53,283 nucleotides of DNA from an uncultured Verrucomicrobiales bacterium (lineage in GTDB: Bacteria > Verrucomicrobiota > Verrucomicrobiia > Verrucomicrobiales > Akkermansiaceae). The translations under genes were made by a program, and so were the position numbers. This document shows, one piece after another, positions 9,091-17,895 of the stretch. Position 1 is the first letter of the stretch; the number at the start of each line of letters is the position of its first letter. The notes beneath the pieces are model-generated. The model made no database searches. It was not told the origin of the DNA and worked only from the letters and a program-made list of their open reading frames with translations. The stretch lies in assembly GCA_905478925.1 (NCBI GenBank), contig CAJQKQ010000054.1, positions 1 to 53,283 on the forward strand. Reading direction: 5' to 3'.

Positions 9091-9094
9091 AGAA

Positions 9095-9397
9095 ATGAGC
9101 GCACCAAAATACCTACCAATGATCCATCCTGGGGAAATCCTATTGGAGGAATTTGTAAAGCCTATGGGGCTGACCTTGGCTGCGGTTTCGCGGGCTACCG
9201 GAATTCCTGCATCGCGGCTTACTGAAATCACCAAGTGCAGGCGAATTATTTCTGCGGAAACAGCGCTGAGGCTATCGAAATTCTTCGGAACATCCGCCGC
9301 GTTCTGGGTTGGCCTACAGGCGGAGCATGATCTGGAGGCGGCGGAGAGGGAGTTCGGGAAGAGAATTGAGAGGGAGGTTGTGGCGTTGGAGGGTTAG
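9095..9397 (+). CDS. higA: HigA-type antitoxin, XRE-family HTH
   Basis: 100 residues. The start IHPGEILLEEFVKPMGLT is the hallmark of the VapI/HigA antitoxin family. The helix-turn-helix spans about residues 24-62 (LTLAAVSRATGIPASRLTEI), followed by the FGTSAAFWVGLQAEHDLE dimerisation segment. It would neutralise HigB and repress the operon. The start lies 4 bp downstream of the higB stop. Complete and apparently intact. Confidence 0.88.
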   Translation: MSAPKYLPMIHPGEILLEEFVKPMGLTLAAVSRATGIPASRLTEITKCRRIISAETALRLSKFFGTSAAFWVGLQAEHDLEAAEREFGKRIEREVVALEG

Positions 9398-9398
9398 G

Positions 9399-9415
9399 AA
9401 TCGTATGATACGATT
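9399..9415. terminator. 17-bp palindrome directly after higA
   Basis: AATCGTAT and ATACGATT flank a single G, immediately after the higA stop (9395-9397). The symmetry is perfect. It could close the higBA transcript or be a protein-binding site; there is no U-tract. Confidence 0.35.
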
Positions 9416-9480
9416 GTCATAGGCTGCAATGATAGCTACGCGCCTCCTCCTTTCTCCCTGACCGGTGCGTTGGGAAATGG

Positions 9481-9522
9481 CTGGGGTTGTTGGGCAGCAG
9501 AATGCAGCCCCTCCTTGGGGCT
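9481..9522 (+). repeat. Dispersed 40-bp repeat, copy 2, with terminator-like hairpin
   Basis: Same sequence as 5591-5630 apart from one extra C. Its end forms a perfect hairpin, AGCCCC (9506-9511), loop TCCTT, GGGGCT (9517-9522), which touches the stop codon of the leftward branching enzyme gene and could end its transcript. Confidence 0.75.
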
Positions 9523-11513
9523 TACCCGAACACCAGCGCTGTTCTTGAGGTGGAGTAGATCTTTAGCTGGCCGTTTTCGTCGATCGGGTAGTCGGAGGAG
9601 TGGTCGATGCGGGCGTGGCCGCCGAATTTCGCTTCGTCGGAATCGAGGAGGAGCTTGTGGGTGGCCTTGTTGTGTGGGGCGATGCCGTAGCCGGGGATGG
9701 ATTTGTCCGGGGAGAGGTTGATGACGAAGATGAGGTTGGCGCGCTCGGCGATGAGGATCTTGTTTTCGTGATCGACGTGGAGGAGTTGGGCGGGGGCGGA
9801 CTGGAGGAGGTTGCGTTCCTTGGCGAGGTTGACGAGGTCGCGATCCCACTCGGCGAGCCACTGGAATTTCAGGTCGGGATTGTCGACGAGCGACCACTGG
9901 CGGCGGCAGTAGTGGTAGGACCAGCCGTTGCCTTCGCGGGGGAAATCGAGCCACTCGGGGTGGCCGAATTCGTTGCCCATGAAGGAGAGCCAGCCCTCAC
10001 CGCCGAAGGCGAGGGTGAGCAGGCGGATGATTTTGTGGAGGGCGATGCCGCGCTCGATGACGGGATGCTTGTCATCCTTGTCCATGTGCCAGTACATCTC
10101 CTTGTCCATGAGCCGGAAGGCGAGTGTTTTGTCGCCGACGAGCGCCTGGTCGTGGCTTTCGGCGTAGGCGATGGTGGCCTCGCCGTGGCGGCGGTTGGTG
10201 ATGGTGTCCCAGAGTTCGTCGAGGTTCCAATCCTCATCGCGGCTGTGCTTGAGGAGCTTGATCCAATGATCCGGGATGCCCATGGCGAGGCGATGGGTGA
10301 AGCCGATGCCGCCCTCGGAATTCGGCCGGCAGAGGCCGGGCATTCCGGACATGTCCTCGGCGACGACGATGGCACCGGGTTTGATTTCGGATATGAGCTC
10401 GTTGGCGAGCTTGAGGTAGAGGATGGCTTCCTCGTCGGCGTCGTCTCCGAAGTAATCATCGTAGGAGCCGAAGGCGCGGTTGCCGTGGGAATGGTAGAGC
10501 ATCGAGGTGATGCCGTCGAAGCGGAATCCGTCGAAGCGATATTCCTCGAGCCAATAGCGGACGTTGGAGAGGAGGAATTGCTTTACCTCCGGGCGGCCGT
10601 AATCGAAGCATTTCGAGTCCCACTGCGGATGATCGCCCTTTTCCCCTGCGTGGAAATACTGGTGGCCGGATCCGTCGAAGTCGTTGAGTCCCTCCGACAT
10701 ATTCTTGACGGCGTGGGAGTGGACGACATCCAGGATCATCGCGATGCCCATGCCGTGGGCGGTATCGACGAGGTATTTCAGATCCTCCGGTGTGCCGAAG
10801 CGTGAGCAGGCGGCGAAGAATGAGGAAACGTGGTAGCCGAAGGAGCCGTAGTAGGGATGCTCTTGGACGGCCATGAGCTGGACGGTGTTGTAGCCGGCCT
10901 TGTGGACGCGGGGGAGGATGTTGTCGGCGAATTCTCGGTAGGTATGGGCGCGGGGCTCCTCGCCGGCCATGCCGGTGTGGGACTCGTAGATGAAAGGCGC
11001 TTTGATGACGGATGGATCGAAGTTGTTTTTCCAAACGTAAGGTTCCGGCGGGCTCCAGATCTGGCCGGAATAGTCGTGGGTGGCGGGATCCTGCACTGCG
11101 CGGGTGATGGTGGCAGGGAGGCGGTCGCGGCGGGAATCGTCGGCGCCATGGATGTGGAGTTTTACCTTTTCGCCATGAGCGAGTGCGTCGGGGGCGAGTT
11201 TGAGCTCCCAGATACCGCCGTCCTTTCTCTCCAGCGGGTTGGCCTCGCGGTCCCAGTTGTTGAAATCACCGATGAGGGAAACTGCCTTGGCCTCAGGCGC
11301 CCATTCGCGGACGAGCCATTGCTTGTCCGCAGGCTTGAAATGGATGCCGCTGAACCTGTGGCCGCCAGCGTAGGCCAGGAGCGAGCCGGACTTTTCGCGG
11401 ATCTCCGCGAGTGCCTCCCCGAAGCGGCGGGTGCGATGGAGTATCGCTTCCGTCTGCGGCTCGAGCCACGGGTCGTTCTGCACGATGACGGGGAGATTTG
11501 GCTTTTCTTCCAT
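9522..11513 (-). CDS. glgB: 1,4-alpha-glucan branching enzyme, eukaryote-like (GH13_8)
   Basis: 663 residues. An N-terminal CBM48-type domain (about 60-150, WAPEAKAVSLIGDFNNW) precedes the GH13 barrel. Catalytic triad: nucleophile Asp333 (GFRFDGITSM), acid/base Glu386 (VVAEDMSGMP) and transition-state Asp455 (AESHDQAL). The stretch YESHTGM..., QLMAVQEHPYYGSFGYHVSS, LDVVHSHAVKNMSEGLN and FRFDGITSMLYHSHG follows the wording of plant and animal branching enzymes (GBE1, SBE) rather than of E. coli GlgB. Function: forms alpha-1,6 branches in glycogen or another alpha-glucan. No glgA, glgC or glgP is adjacent. The call as branching enzyme is firm; subfamily is read by eye. Confidence 0.9.
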   Translation of the reverse strand: MEEKPNLPVIVQNDPWLEPQTEAILHRTRRFGEALAEIREKSGSLLAYAGGHRFSGIHFKPADKQWLVREWAPEAKAVSLIGDFNNWDREANPLERKDGGIWELKLAPDALAHGEKVKLHIHGADDSRRDRLPATITRAVQDPATHDYSGQIWSPPEPYVWKNNFDPSVIKAPFIYESHTGMAGEEPRAHTYREFADNILPRVHKAGYNTVQLMAVQEHPYYGSFGYHVSSFFAACSRFGTPEDLKYLVDTAHGMGIAMILDVVHSHAVKNMSEGLNDFDGSGHQYFHAGEKGDHPQWDSKCFDYGRPEVKQFLLSNVRYWLEEYRFDGFRFDGITSMLYHSHGNRAFGSYDDYFGDDADEEAILYLKLANELISEIKPGAIVVAEDMSGMPGLCRPNSEGGIGFTHRLAMGIPDHWIKLLKHSRDEDWNLDELWDTITNRRHGEATIAYAESHDQALVGDKTLAFRLMDKEMYWHMDKDDKHPVIERGIALHKIIRLLTLAFGGEGWLSFMGNEFGHPEWLDFPREGNGWSYHYCRRQWSLVDNPDLKFQWLAEWDRDLVNLAKERNLLQSAPAQLLHVDHENKILIAERANLIFVINLSPDKSIPGYGIAPHNKATHKLLLDSDEAKFGGHARIDHSSDYPIDENGQLKIYSTSRTALVFG

Positions 11514-11617
11514 AGGCCGGATTAAACGCGGGGGGGCTCTTTTTGGGAAATGAAAACGAAACGAGTGGCGGTCAATTTGAAACTTGGTTGCGCGATGGGG
11601 AGGGCTAGCCTCAGCCC

Positions 11618-13186
11618 ATGTTTCTCAGCGTCATCGATCTGAAGTTCACCTATTGGGATTGGGCTGTGCTCATCGGCTATCTGATACTGACGACATGGGT
11701 GGGGCACAGGATGAGCGGGAAACAGGCGAGTATTAAGGATTTCTTTCTGGGTGGAAGGACCCTGCCGTGGTGGGCGGTGAGCGGTTCGATGATCGCCACG
11801 GAGATCAGCGCACTGACTTTCATCGGGGTTCCGGGGATCGTCTTCGGGCTACAAGGCGATTGGACCTATCTGCAATGGGGTCTGGGCTCGATGGTGGCCC
11901 GCTTCGCGGTGGCATACTGGTTGGTGCCCCTTTATTACGAGAAGGAAATTTACAGCCCCTACGACTTCATGGGGAATCGCCTTGGGGCAAAGGTGAAGAC
12001 TCTGGTGACGGGTTTGTTTTCCCTGGGTTCCGTTCTGGGACAGAGTGTGCGCGTCCTGGTGACAGCAATCATCTTGCGGGAGGTGACGGCGATGCCGGTC
12101 GAGTTATGCATCGTCGTGATCGGGATCGTCGCGGTGGCGTGGACTTTGATGGGCGGGATGCAGACGGTAATCTGGACGGATGTGATGCAGTTCTGTTTGT
12201 TTGTATTCGGAGGGTTGCTGGCCTTATTCCTGTTGGTGAGAGGGCTGGGCTGGAGTGAGATTGTGGCTTTGAACCAAGTGGTGGTGGATGGGGTCGCAAT
12301 CGACAAGATGCGCTTCCTTGATCTGACCACACCATTTGAAAATAAGGAGCTGCGCTACACGCTGTGGGTTGGCTTATTAGCGATGCCATTCCAGAACTTC
12401 ACGGCCTTCGGAGTGGATCAGCTCAATACCCAGCGCATGTTCTGCTGCGGGAATGTGAGTGATGCCCGCAAGGCGATGTGCTGGAGCAGTGTTTCACTCT
12501 TGATTACGCTGCTGATGTTGGCCGTGGGGTCGGGTCTGTTTGCCTGGTATCAGCAATTTCCGCCGGAGGCAGGTTTGGTCGCCAAGTTCGCGGAGAGCCC
12601 CAACAATGTGTTTCCTGCGTGGATTGTGCGTGAGGTGCCGGTGGGATTGAGCGGATTGATTCTGGCCGGGGCTTTCGCGGCGGCGATATCGAGTTTGGAT
12701 TCGATTTTGGCGGCGTTGAGCCAGACGAGTTTATCGGTGATTTACGGGCAGGAGCGGATGGAAGAGGAAGGGACGCGCATGGTGAAAATTTCGCGGATCG
12801 CCGTATTGATCTGGGGGGTGGTTCTAACCCTTGCCGGATTACTTCTGTGGGAGATCTACAGCCGGAACGAAGACAGTGATTTAATCGGTCTGGCATTCGG
12901 AATGGTGGCTTACACCTATGGGCCGCTGCTGGGGGTTTTGCTGGCCGCGTTGATTCCGTGGAGAACGAGTGGGATCGGCCTGATGGTGGGAACGTTTCTG
13001 TCGGTGCTATTGGTGGCCTATTTCCGCCCGGAGCTAATGAGCATCTTGGAGATGGCCGGGAAGAAGGATCTAGCAAAGGCCTTGATCGATAGCCGACCCA
13101 AGCTGGCCTCGGAGTGGTTCTTTCCCATCAACGCAATGCTCACGTTGGCGAGCGGTCTGGCAGGAGGCCTTTTCAAACGTGACTAG
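11618..13186 (+). CDS. Sodium:solute symporter (SSS family)
   Basis: 522 residues, about 13-14 hydrophobic segments. The SSS core is clear: FFLGGRTLPWWAVSGSMIATEISALTFIGVPG near residues 40-72, a conserved AFAAAISSLDSILAALSQ segment (TM8/9 region carrying the second sodium-site Ser residues) and GQSVRVLVTA. Couples inward sodium to uptake of a small solute (sugar, amino acid, carboxylate or similar) across the inner membrane; substrate cannot be told. The neighbours (glgB upstream, divergent; dnaA downstream) give no hint. ATG start at 11618. Sialic acid or sugar transporters in this family share the GGR motif. Confidence 0.88.
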   Translation: MFLSVIDLKFTYWDWAVLIGYLILTTWVGHRMSGKQASIKDFFLGGRTLPWWAVSGSMIATEISALTFIGVPGIVFGLQGDWTYLQWGLGSMVARFAVAYWLVPLYYEKEIYSPYDFMGNRLGAKVKTLVTGLFSLGSVLGQSVRVLVTAIILREVTAMPVELCIVVIGIVAVAWTLMGGMQTVIWTDVMQFCLFVFGGLLALFLLVRGLGWSEIVALNQVVVDGVAIDKMRFLDLTTPFENKELRYTLWVGLLAMPFQNFTAFGVDQLNTQRMFCCGNVSDARKAMCWSSVSLLITLLMLAVGSGLFAWYQQFPPEAGLVAKFAESPNNVFPAWIVREVPVGLSGLILAGAFAAAISSLDSILAALSQTSLSVIYGQERMEEEGTRMVKISRIAVLIWGVVLTLAGLLLWEIYSRNEDSDLIGLAFGMVAYTYGPLLGVLLAALIPWRTSGIGLMVGTFLSVLLVAYFRPELMSILEMAGKKDLAKALIDSRPKLASEWFFPINAMLTLASGLAGGLFKRD

Positions 13187-13539
13187 GGACGAGCTGACCG
13201 GTCGGTTACTCGGTTTGCGTTCTGCTTCGGATATTTTTTGGCCGATCGCACGGTTAAAAATTCCGCCCGGTCCGTGTGACAACACCGTCACATCGGCTCC
13301 TGTTCTTTTCCAATGGCTTACGGAAACTTAAACTGATAGATGGCAGGTTTGCTTCGGAAAAGCTTACCAAGATTCAGGTCAAGTTTTTAAAATTTTATCC
13401 CGTGGAACGCTTGTGGAATGCGGCAAGAAAGTTTCGTCTGTTAGATGCGTGCTAAATTAAATTCCGGCAGAGCAAATCCTTGTCCATCGTCTCCTAGTCG
13501 TTGCCTTTGCAGAGCCCATCGGGGGAGTTGCTGAAGGCG
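13187..13539 (+). promoter_or_regulatory. Leader region of dnaA, no gene
   Basis: 353 bp without a credible gene. It has an AT-rich run (about 13379-13398, AAGTTTTTAAAATTTTATCC) next to a TTATCCCGT word and a CTTGTGGAA word that are imperfect DnaA-box matches, and a small hairpin (TGTGAC...GTCACA near 13276). It must hold the dnaA promoter and might take part in replication initiation or autoregulation, but there is no cluster of good TTATCCACA boxes. Confidence 0.35.
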
Positions 13540-14985
13540 ATGTCAGAAAAAACCATGAAACAACCATCGATGGAAAACGGGGAAGGATTCCTCGCCGATA
13601 CGGAACCGCAAAGAACGGAACTCGGCTCGATTCATGGTGAGGGAGATTGGCAGAAAATCGCGGGGATCCTGCGCAAGTCCATCGGAGCGGATGCATTCCA
13701 GAGGTGGTTTGGCGGGGCGTCCTGGGGAGGCACTGAAAACGGCAAGGGAACGGTTGTTGTCCCCGGTGAAATTCACCAGGTCTGGATCGAGACGAACTAC
13801 CTGCCGGAACTCCTTTTCGCCGCCGGCGAGGCGCAGGAGGGAATCCACCATATTAATATCGCCGTCGCAGAATCTGCGGTCACTCCCGGCAGACAGCCCG
13901 TGCTTTCCGAGCCACAGGTGCGCAAGCAGCTGCCCGGTGACATGCTCGACAAGCGCGCGAAAGCGGCAGGACTGAATCACGACTATACGTTCGCGAATTT
14001 CGTCGTCGGCAGCAACAGCCAGTTCGCGCACGCAGCGTGCGAGGCGGTGTCCGCAAAAAAAAGCGTAGGCTACAACCCGCTCTTTATTCACGGCGGACCC
14101 GGCCTTGGGAAAACCCACCTCATGCATGCCGTCGGCAGGGAGATCCTGCGCCGCCGCCCGGACTGCCGGGTTATCTACCTGACGTGCGAGAAATTCACCA
14201 ATGAGTTCATCGAGGCGATCCGCAAAGGCGATATCGAGAAGTTCCGCAGGCGCTACCGCAGCTCCGATGTGCTGCTCATCGATGATGTCCAGTTCCTCGC
14301 CGGGAAAGAGCGTTCCCAGGAAGAATTTTTTCATACGTTCAACACGCTGCTCGACGGCCGCAACCAGGTGGTCATCACCAGTGACCGGCCGGCATGTGAG
14401 ATCAAGAGCATCGAGCCGCGGCTGATCTCCCGCTTCGAATGCGGGCTCGCCGTGGAGCTGCAACCGCCCCAGCTCGAGACTCGTATGGCGATACTCAAAA
14501 AGAAGATCTTGGAATGGAAGGTCACCGTTGATGATTCCGTGATCGAATTCCTCGCCGAGAATATCCGGTCGAATGTGCGCCGCCTCGAAGGGGCCCTTGT
14601 CCGCGTGGCAACCTTCGCGTCGCTCGCGGGGGAGAGCGTATCGGTGCAGAAGGTCGAGTATTTGCTGCGGGATTTTATCCAGGAGGAGGCCAGCAGGCAG
14701 GTGACAATCGATGGTATTCAGCGTGCGGTCGCGGAAACCTTCGATGTGCGTATGGCAGATATGATTTCCCGCCGCCGCCCGGCAAGCATCGCCTTTCCGC
14801 GTCAAATCGCAATGTATCTCAGCCGCAGCATGACCCACAACTCCCTGGTGGAGATCGGGGAGTCATTTGGCGGTCGAGATCACGGAACGGTCATCCACGC
14901 GTGCAAGAAGGTCACTGCCGAGATCGGCAAGCAACCGGGCCTGCGGGAAAGGATCGAGCGGATCGAGAACCATCTCAGAAGGTAG
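13540..14985 (+). CDS. dnaA: Chromosomal replication initiator DnaA
   Basis: 481 residues from the ATG at 13540, preceded by GGGGGAG and GAAGG purine tracts; an upstream TTG at 13501 would add 13 residues. AAA+ ATPase: Walker A GGPGLGKT (185-192), Walker B LLIDDV (245-250), arginine finger region EPRLISRFE (292-300). The C-terminal DNA-binding domain IV carries the DnaA signature ending in GGRDHGTVIHA. Domain I at the N-terminus is short with a linker. Binds DnaA boxes and opens the origin. dnaN, recF and gyrB do not follow, so the usual dnaA operon is broken up here; a YqjD-like trio follows instead. Confidence 0.97.
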   Translation: MSEKTMKQPSMENGEGFLADTEPQRTELGSIHGEGDWQKIAGILRKSIGADAFQRWFGGASWGGTENGKGTVVVPGEIHQVWIETNYLPELLFAAGEAQEGIHHINIAVAESAVTPGRQPVLSEPQVRKQLPGDMLDKRAKAAGLNHDYTFANFVVGSNSQFAHAACEAVSAKKSVGYNPLFIHGGPGLGKTHLMHAVGREILRRRPDCRVIYLTCEKFTNEFIEAIRKGDIEKFRRRYRSSDVLLIDDVQFLAGKERSQEEFFHTFNTLLDGRNQVVITSDRPACEIKSIEPRLISRFECGLAVELQPPQLETRMAILKKKILEWKVTVDDSVIEFLAENIRSNVRRLEGALVRVATFASLAGESVSVQKVEYLLRDFIQEEASRQVTIDGIQRAVAETFDVRMADMISRRRPASIAFPRQIAMYLSRSMTHNSLVEIGESFGGRDHGTVIHACKKVTAEIGKQPGLRERIERIENHLRR

Positions 14986-15087
14986 GCCCGCGTCACAAGA
15001 TGCGCCTGGGTTTCCGGCTGATGAGGAGATTGCCAGAGCGTCTACACTAGGGCGATCCCGGCAAGGAAAGCAGAACCGGATATGGGA

Positions 15088-15217
15088 ATTGAACCGCCAA
15101 GTTTTCCAAGTTTTCCAAAGCCAAACACTTTCTGAACAGAAATCTTCAGCCAAAAAGACTCTTTTGAGACCTTTGTTCTCTTGGACTTGGTGAACTTTTC
15201 TTACTTGGCAGTTCAAT
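15088..15217. repeat. Inverted repeat with CCAAG-word arms between dnaA and yqjD-like gene
   Basis: ATTGAACCGCCAAG (15088-15101) pairs with CTTGGCAGTTCAAT (15204-15217), 13 of 14 positions. Inside the arms the words CCAAGT, TTCCAAGT and TTCCAAAG recur, giving the same 'triplet of short direct repeats in inverted arms' plan as 851-943. The 371-bp gap 14986-15356 shows nothing else recognisable beyond presumed dnaA termination and the promoter of the next gene. Confidence 0.5.
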
Positions 15218-15356
15218 CTCTTGGGAAATTTCTAACTTAGGCGCCCTGAGGGGATTGCTCCCAAAGTATTCTTGCGCCGTAGATGGGTGGGTGTAATCTG
15301 CTCTTGGAACGGGACATGCTGAAGTCCCATAACAACCAACCCGAAATTCCATCATC

Positions 15357-15770
15357 ATGACCGAGAATCCATTTTCCACACCACCGGCGGCGGGCACTGC
15401 GCCCTCCGTTACCGACGCGGCATCCGATCTCCGTGCTGCTGCAGGCGATTTCGCCAGCACTACCAGCACAGAGGCCACGAAACTGAAAGGCCGTGCCGTA
15501 GATGCTGCGCAGTCACTCAAGGCGAACGCAACGGAGAAGGCCGAGCATTACAAGGCAGTAGCCACCGAAAAAGCCGAGCATTACAAGGCCGTTGCGACTG
15601 ACAAGGCGCAGCATGCCAAGGAATCTGCCCAACACCAGTGGGAAGAGACCCGGGTGAAGGCGAAGGAGATCCATGTGACTGCGGAAGACTACATCCGCCA
15701 GAATCCGACCAAGGCGGTCCTCGGTGCCCTCGGCGTGGGTTTCCTCATCGGCCTCATCGCGCGCAACTGA
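15357..15770 (+). CDS. YqjD/ElaB-like (DUF883) membrane-anchored protein
   Basis: 137 residues. A long, charged, Ala-rich helix (about 15-110) includes a near-perfect repeat ATEKAEHYKAV (58-68 and 69-79). The C-terminal end DYIRQNPTKAVLGALGVGFLIGLIARN is the DUF883 anchor: a short amphipathic 'R.NP' element followed by one membrane helix. In E. coli such proteins (YqjD, ElaB) sit at the inner membrane and bind stationary-phase ribosomes; that role is only a family inference here. It is followed by a YqjE-like and a YqjK-like gene in the same order as in E. coli yqjDEK. Confidence 0.75.
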   Translation: MTENPFSTPPAAGTAPSVTDAASDLRAAAGDFASTTSTEATKLKGRAVDAAQSLKANATEKAEHYKAVATEKAEHYKAVATDKAQHAKESAQHQWEETRVKAKEIHVTAEDYIRQNPTKAVLGALGVGFLIGLIARN

Positions 15771-15867
15771 GTCTTTACGCAAACTGAGGCTCCGGAATGG
15801 AGCGCCGGCAAAACCGCTGGCGCTTTGTGCTCCGGATGAAACACGCCACAAGCCCGATTGTCCGGAA

Positions 15868-16281
15868 ATGAGCACTGATAAGGGAGAACCGCATCTTGAC
15901 CGGGATGCAGCTGGCGAAAGCGATTTGCCCAAGAACTGGAAGGAGGCGCTCGCTGCGCTGGTTCTTTCCAGGGTTGAAATGATCCGCATCGAGGCGAAAG
16001 CCGCGTCGGCTGGAGCTGTTGGTAGGATCACCCTGCTTATCGTCGGGCTGTTCGGTTTTCTATCCGCCTGGGTGCTGGCCCTCGCCGCATCGATCGGCGC
16101 GATCGCAGCGGCCACTTCGTGGGAGTGGTATCACGTCGCGTTCGCTTCCGCAGGGGCGCACTTTCTGATCGGTGCGATCCTTCTGTTCATCCTGAAATCC
16201 TGGAAGAAGGAGACTTTTCCTGTAACCCGTGCCGAATTTGAGAAAGACCGCGAATGGCTCAACCGACTAAAAAACCAATGA
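15868..16281 (+). CDS. YqjE-like membrane protein (holin superfamily III)
   Basis: 137 residues from ATG 15868 (an open frame upstream lacks similarity and overlaps the previous gene). An N-terminal soluble helix (LPKNWKEALAALVLSRVEMIRIEAK, shown in part) is followed by two membrane helices, GRITLLIVGLFGFLSAWVLA and the segment around HFLIGAILLFILKS. This plan matches YqjE / phage holin superfamily III (PF07332-like) proteins. The ATG of the next gene overlaps its TGA. Function of YqjE is unknown; it travels with YqjD-type proteins. Confidence 0.6.
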   Translation: MSTDKGEPHLDRDAAGESDLPKNWKEALAALVLSRVEMIRIEAKAASAGAVGRITLLIVGLFGFLSAWVLALAASIGAIAAATSWEWYHVAFASAGAHFLIGAILLFILKSWKKETFPVTRAEFEKDREWLNRLKNQ

Positions 16282-16658
16282 CGCTTGCGGAGCTTGTCCG
16301 TGTCAGCGAGGCCTCCCGGCTCCGGCTGACAGAATCGCACGCTCACATGAAGCGGGCGCTCGACGTTCCGGCACGCCTGAAGAGCTCGCTCATGCAGAAG
16401 ACGGGAAAGTGGCTTACCGGCTCCGTGGCAGCCGGCATTGCGGCCAGTTTTCTCCTGCGGAAGAAAAAGGCTGCGGCGAAAGTCCAGGAGCCCAAGCGCC
16501 AGCGCGGTTTTCTCGTCGGCTTGGTTTTGCTTATTTTCAGGATGGGAAAGCCTCTCGCAAAGGTCTACGTGACCAAGCTTCTCAAGGATTATCTCAGAGC
16601 GCATCTCGTGAGCGGGTCGCAACGGCGATTTGCGCTCGGGGAAACGCGACCGTATTGA
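16278..16658 (+). CDS. YqjK-like small basic membrane-associated protein
   Basis: 126 residues when started at the ATG of an ATGA overlap with the preceding stop (16278-16281); an ATG 24 bp earlier is also in frame. Basic protein with one probable membrane segment (WLTGSVAAGIAASFLL) and a second hydrophobic stretch (GFLVGLVLLIFRMGKPLA). Position as third gene after YqjD- and YqjE-like genes suggests a YqjK counterpart; sequence similarity is not strong enough to be sure. Confidence 0.5.
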   Translation: MTLAELVRVSEASRLRLTESHAHMKRALDVPARLKSSLMQKTGKWLTGSVAAGIAASFLLRKKKAAAKVQEPKRQRGFLVGLVLLIFRMGKPLAKVYVTKLLKDYLRAHLVSGSQRRFALGETRPY

Positions 16659-16769
16659 CACGGATACCCTTTCCTGCGTTAAGATGGCTAGCCAGAGGGC
16701 GAGCGCCGATTCGATCCGCCGGATAAATCTCCGGCCAAGCCCCAACATTCGTAAAAACCTTTTCCGCCC

Positions 16770-17852
16770 ATGTCCGAACACACAGTCTTGGATCACGTTG
16801 ATGAATACCTGAAGCTCGGCCGGGAATACGGATCATCCGATCTACACCTAGCGACGGCGTATCCGCCGGCTTGGAGGCTGAACGGAGTTCTAGGGGCTAT
16901 TTGGCCGGATCATGAACCTTTGAAGCCCGAGGAAACCGAAAAGCTCGTCAGGTCTTTTCTCGGTGAGAAAGAATGGTCTCGGCTCGACGAGCGTGGCGAT
17001 ATTGATTTCGCATATGAAGGTTCGGATGGCCGTTACAGAGCCTCCATCGTGAAACAGCGTCTCGGCTACGACATGGTGTTTCGAATCATTAATTCCGAGA
17101 TTCGCAGCATGGAGGACATTGGCCTTCCGATTGAGCACATCATCCCGCTTACCAGATATCAGAACGGTTTGATTCTGGTGACTGGTTCGGTGGGGTCCGG
17201 TAAATCAACATCGCTCGCTTCGATCGTGGATTTTATCAACAAAGACCGCGAAGATCACATACTAACGCTCGAGGATCCGATCGAGTATGTTTTCAATTCC
17301 AAAGGATGCCATGTGAACCAGCGCGAGGTGCATAAGCACACCGAGTCATTTGCAAGGGCGCTTCGGGGTGCTTTGCGGGAGGATCCTGATGTGATCATGG
17401 TCGGAGAAATGCGTGACCTTGAAACCATTCAACTCGCGCTCACCGCAGCTGAAACGGGCCACCTTGTCCTCGGTACGCTTCATACTGGCAATGCCCCGCG
17501 CACGCTCGACCGTGTGCTCGACGTATTCCCTACCGATCAACGCGAGCAAATCCGTATCATGGTTTCCGAATCGCTCCGAGGCATTCTTTCCCAGCAGCTT
17601 ATTCCCAACGTGGAGGGTGACGGCCGTGTACTCGCCACCGAGTTGCTTGTGAATACTCCAGCCGTTGCGAACTGTATTCGTGAAGGAAAGACCTACATGC
17701 TCCCAGGTGTTATGCAGACCGGGAAACATGTCGGCATGATCACCATGGATGAATCCCTCCGGAAGCTCTACATCAAAGGAAAAATCACATCGGAGGAGCT
17801 TCTTTTCCGTTCCGACGATAAGGCGCAAATGAAATCGTTCCTCAAGTCCTGA
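16770..17852 (+). CDS. pilT: PilT-type retraction ATPase, copy 1
   Basis: 360 residues, typical PilT length. N-terminal PAS-like domain with GSSDLHLATAYPPAWRLNG (21-39), Walker A GSVGSGKS (139-146), Asp box and Walker B (ALREDPDVIMVGEMRD, 201-216) and His box (TAAETGHLVLGTLHT). It keeps the region equivalent to the AIRNLIRE motif (CIREGKTYMLPGVMQTG), needed for retraction in classical PilT. The protein forms hexamers at the base of type IV pili and powers disassembly. A second PilT lies 43 bp downstream; no pilB, pilC or pilin genes are in the window. Confidence 0.93.
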   Translation: MSEHTVLDHVDEYLKLGREYGSSDLHLATAYPPAWRLNGVLGAIWPDHEPLKPEETEKLVRSFLGEKEWSRLDERGDIDFAYEGSDGRYRASIVKQRLGYDMVFRIINSEIRSMEDIGLPIEHIIPLTRYQNGLILVTGSVGSGKSTSLASIVDFINKDREDHILTLEDPIEYVFNSKGCHVNQREVHKHTESFARALRGALREDPDVIMVGEMRDLETIQLALTAAETGHLVLGTLHTGNAPRTLDRVLDVFPTDQREQIRIMVSESLRGILSQQLIPNVEGDGRVLATELLVNTPAVANCIREGKTYMLPGVMQTGKHVGMITMDESLRKLYIKGKITSEELLFRSDDKAQMKSFLKS

Positions 17853-17895
17853 ATTTTCTAAGAATTTAATTTCTCGTCCAAATCCACATATCGAC

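Noticed and set aside
13187..13539. Replication origin next to dnaA
   Set aside because: Only imperfect DnaA-box words and one AT-rich run; no box cluster. Kept as a dnaA leader region, not as oriC.
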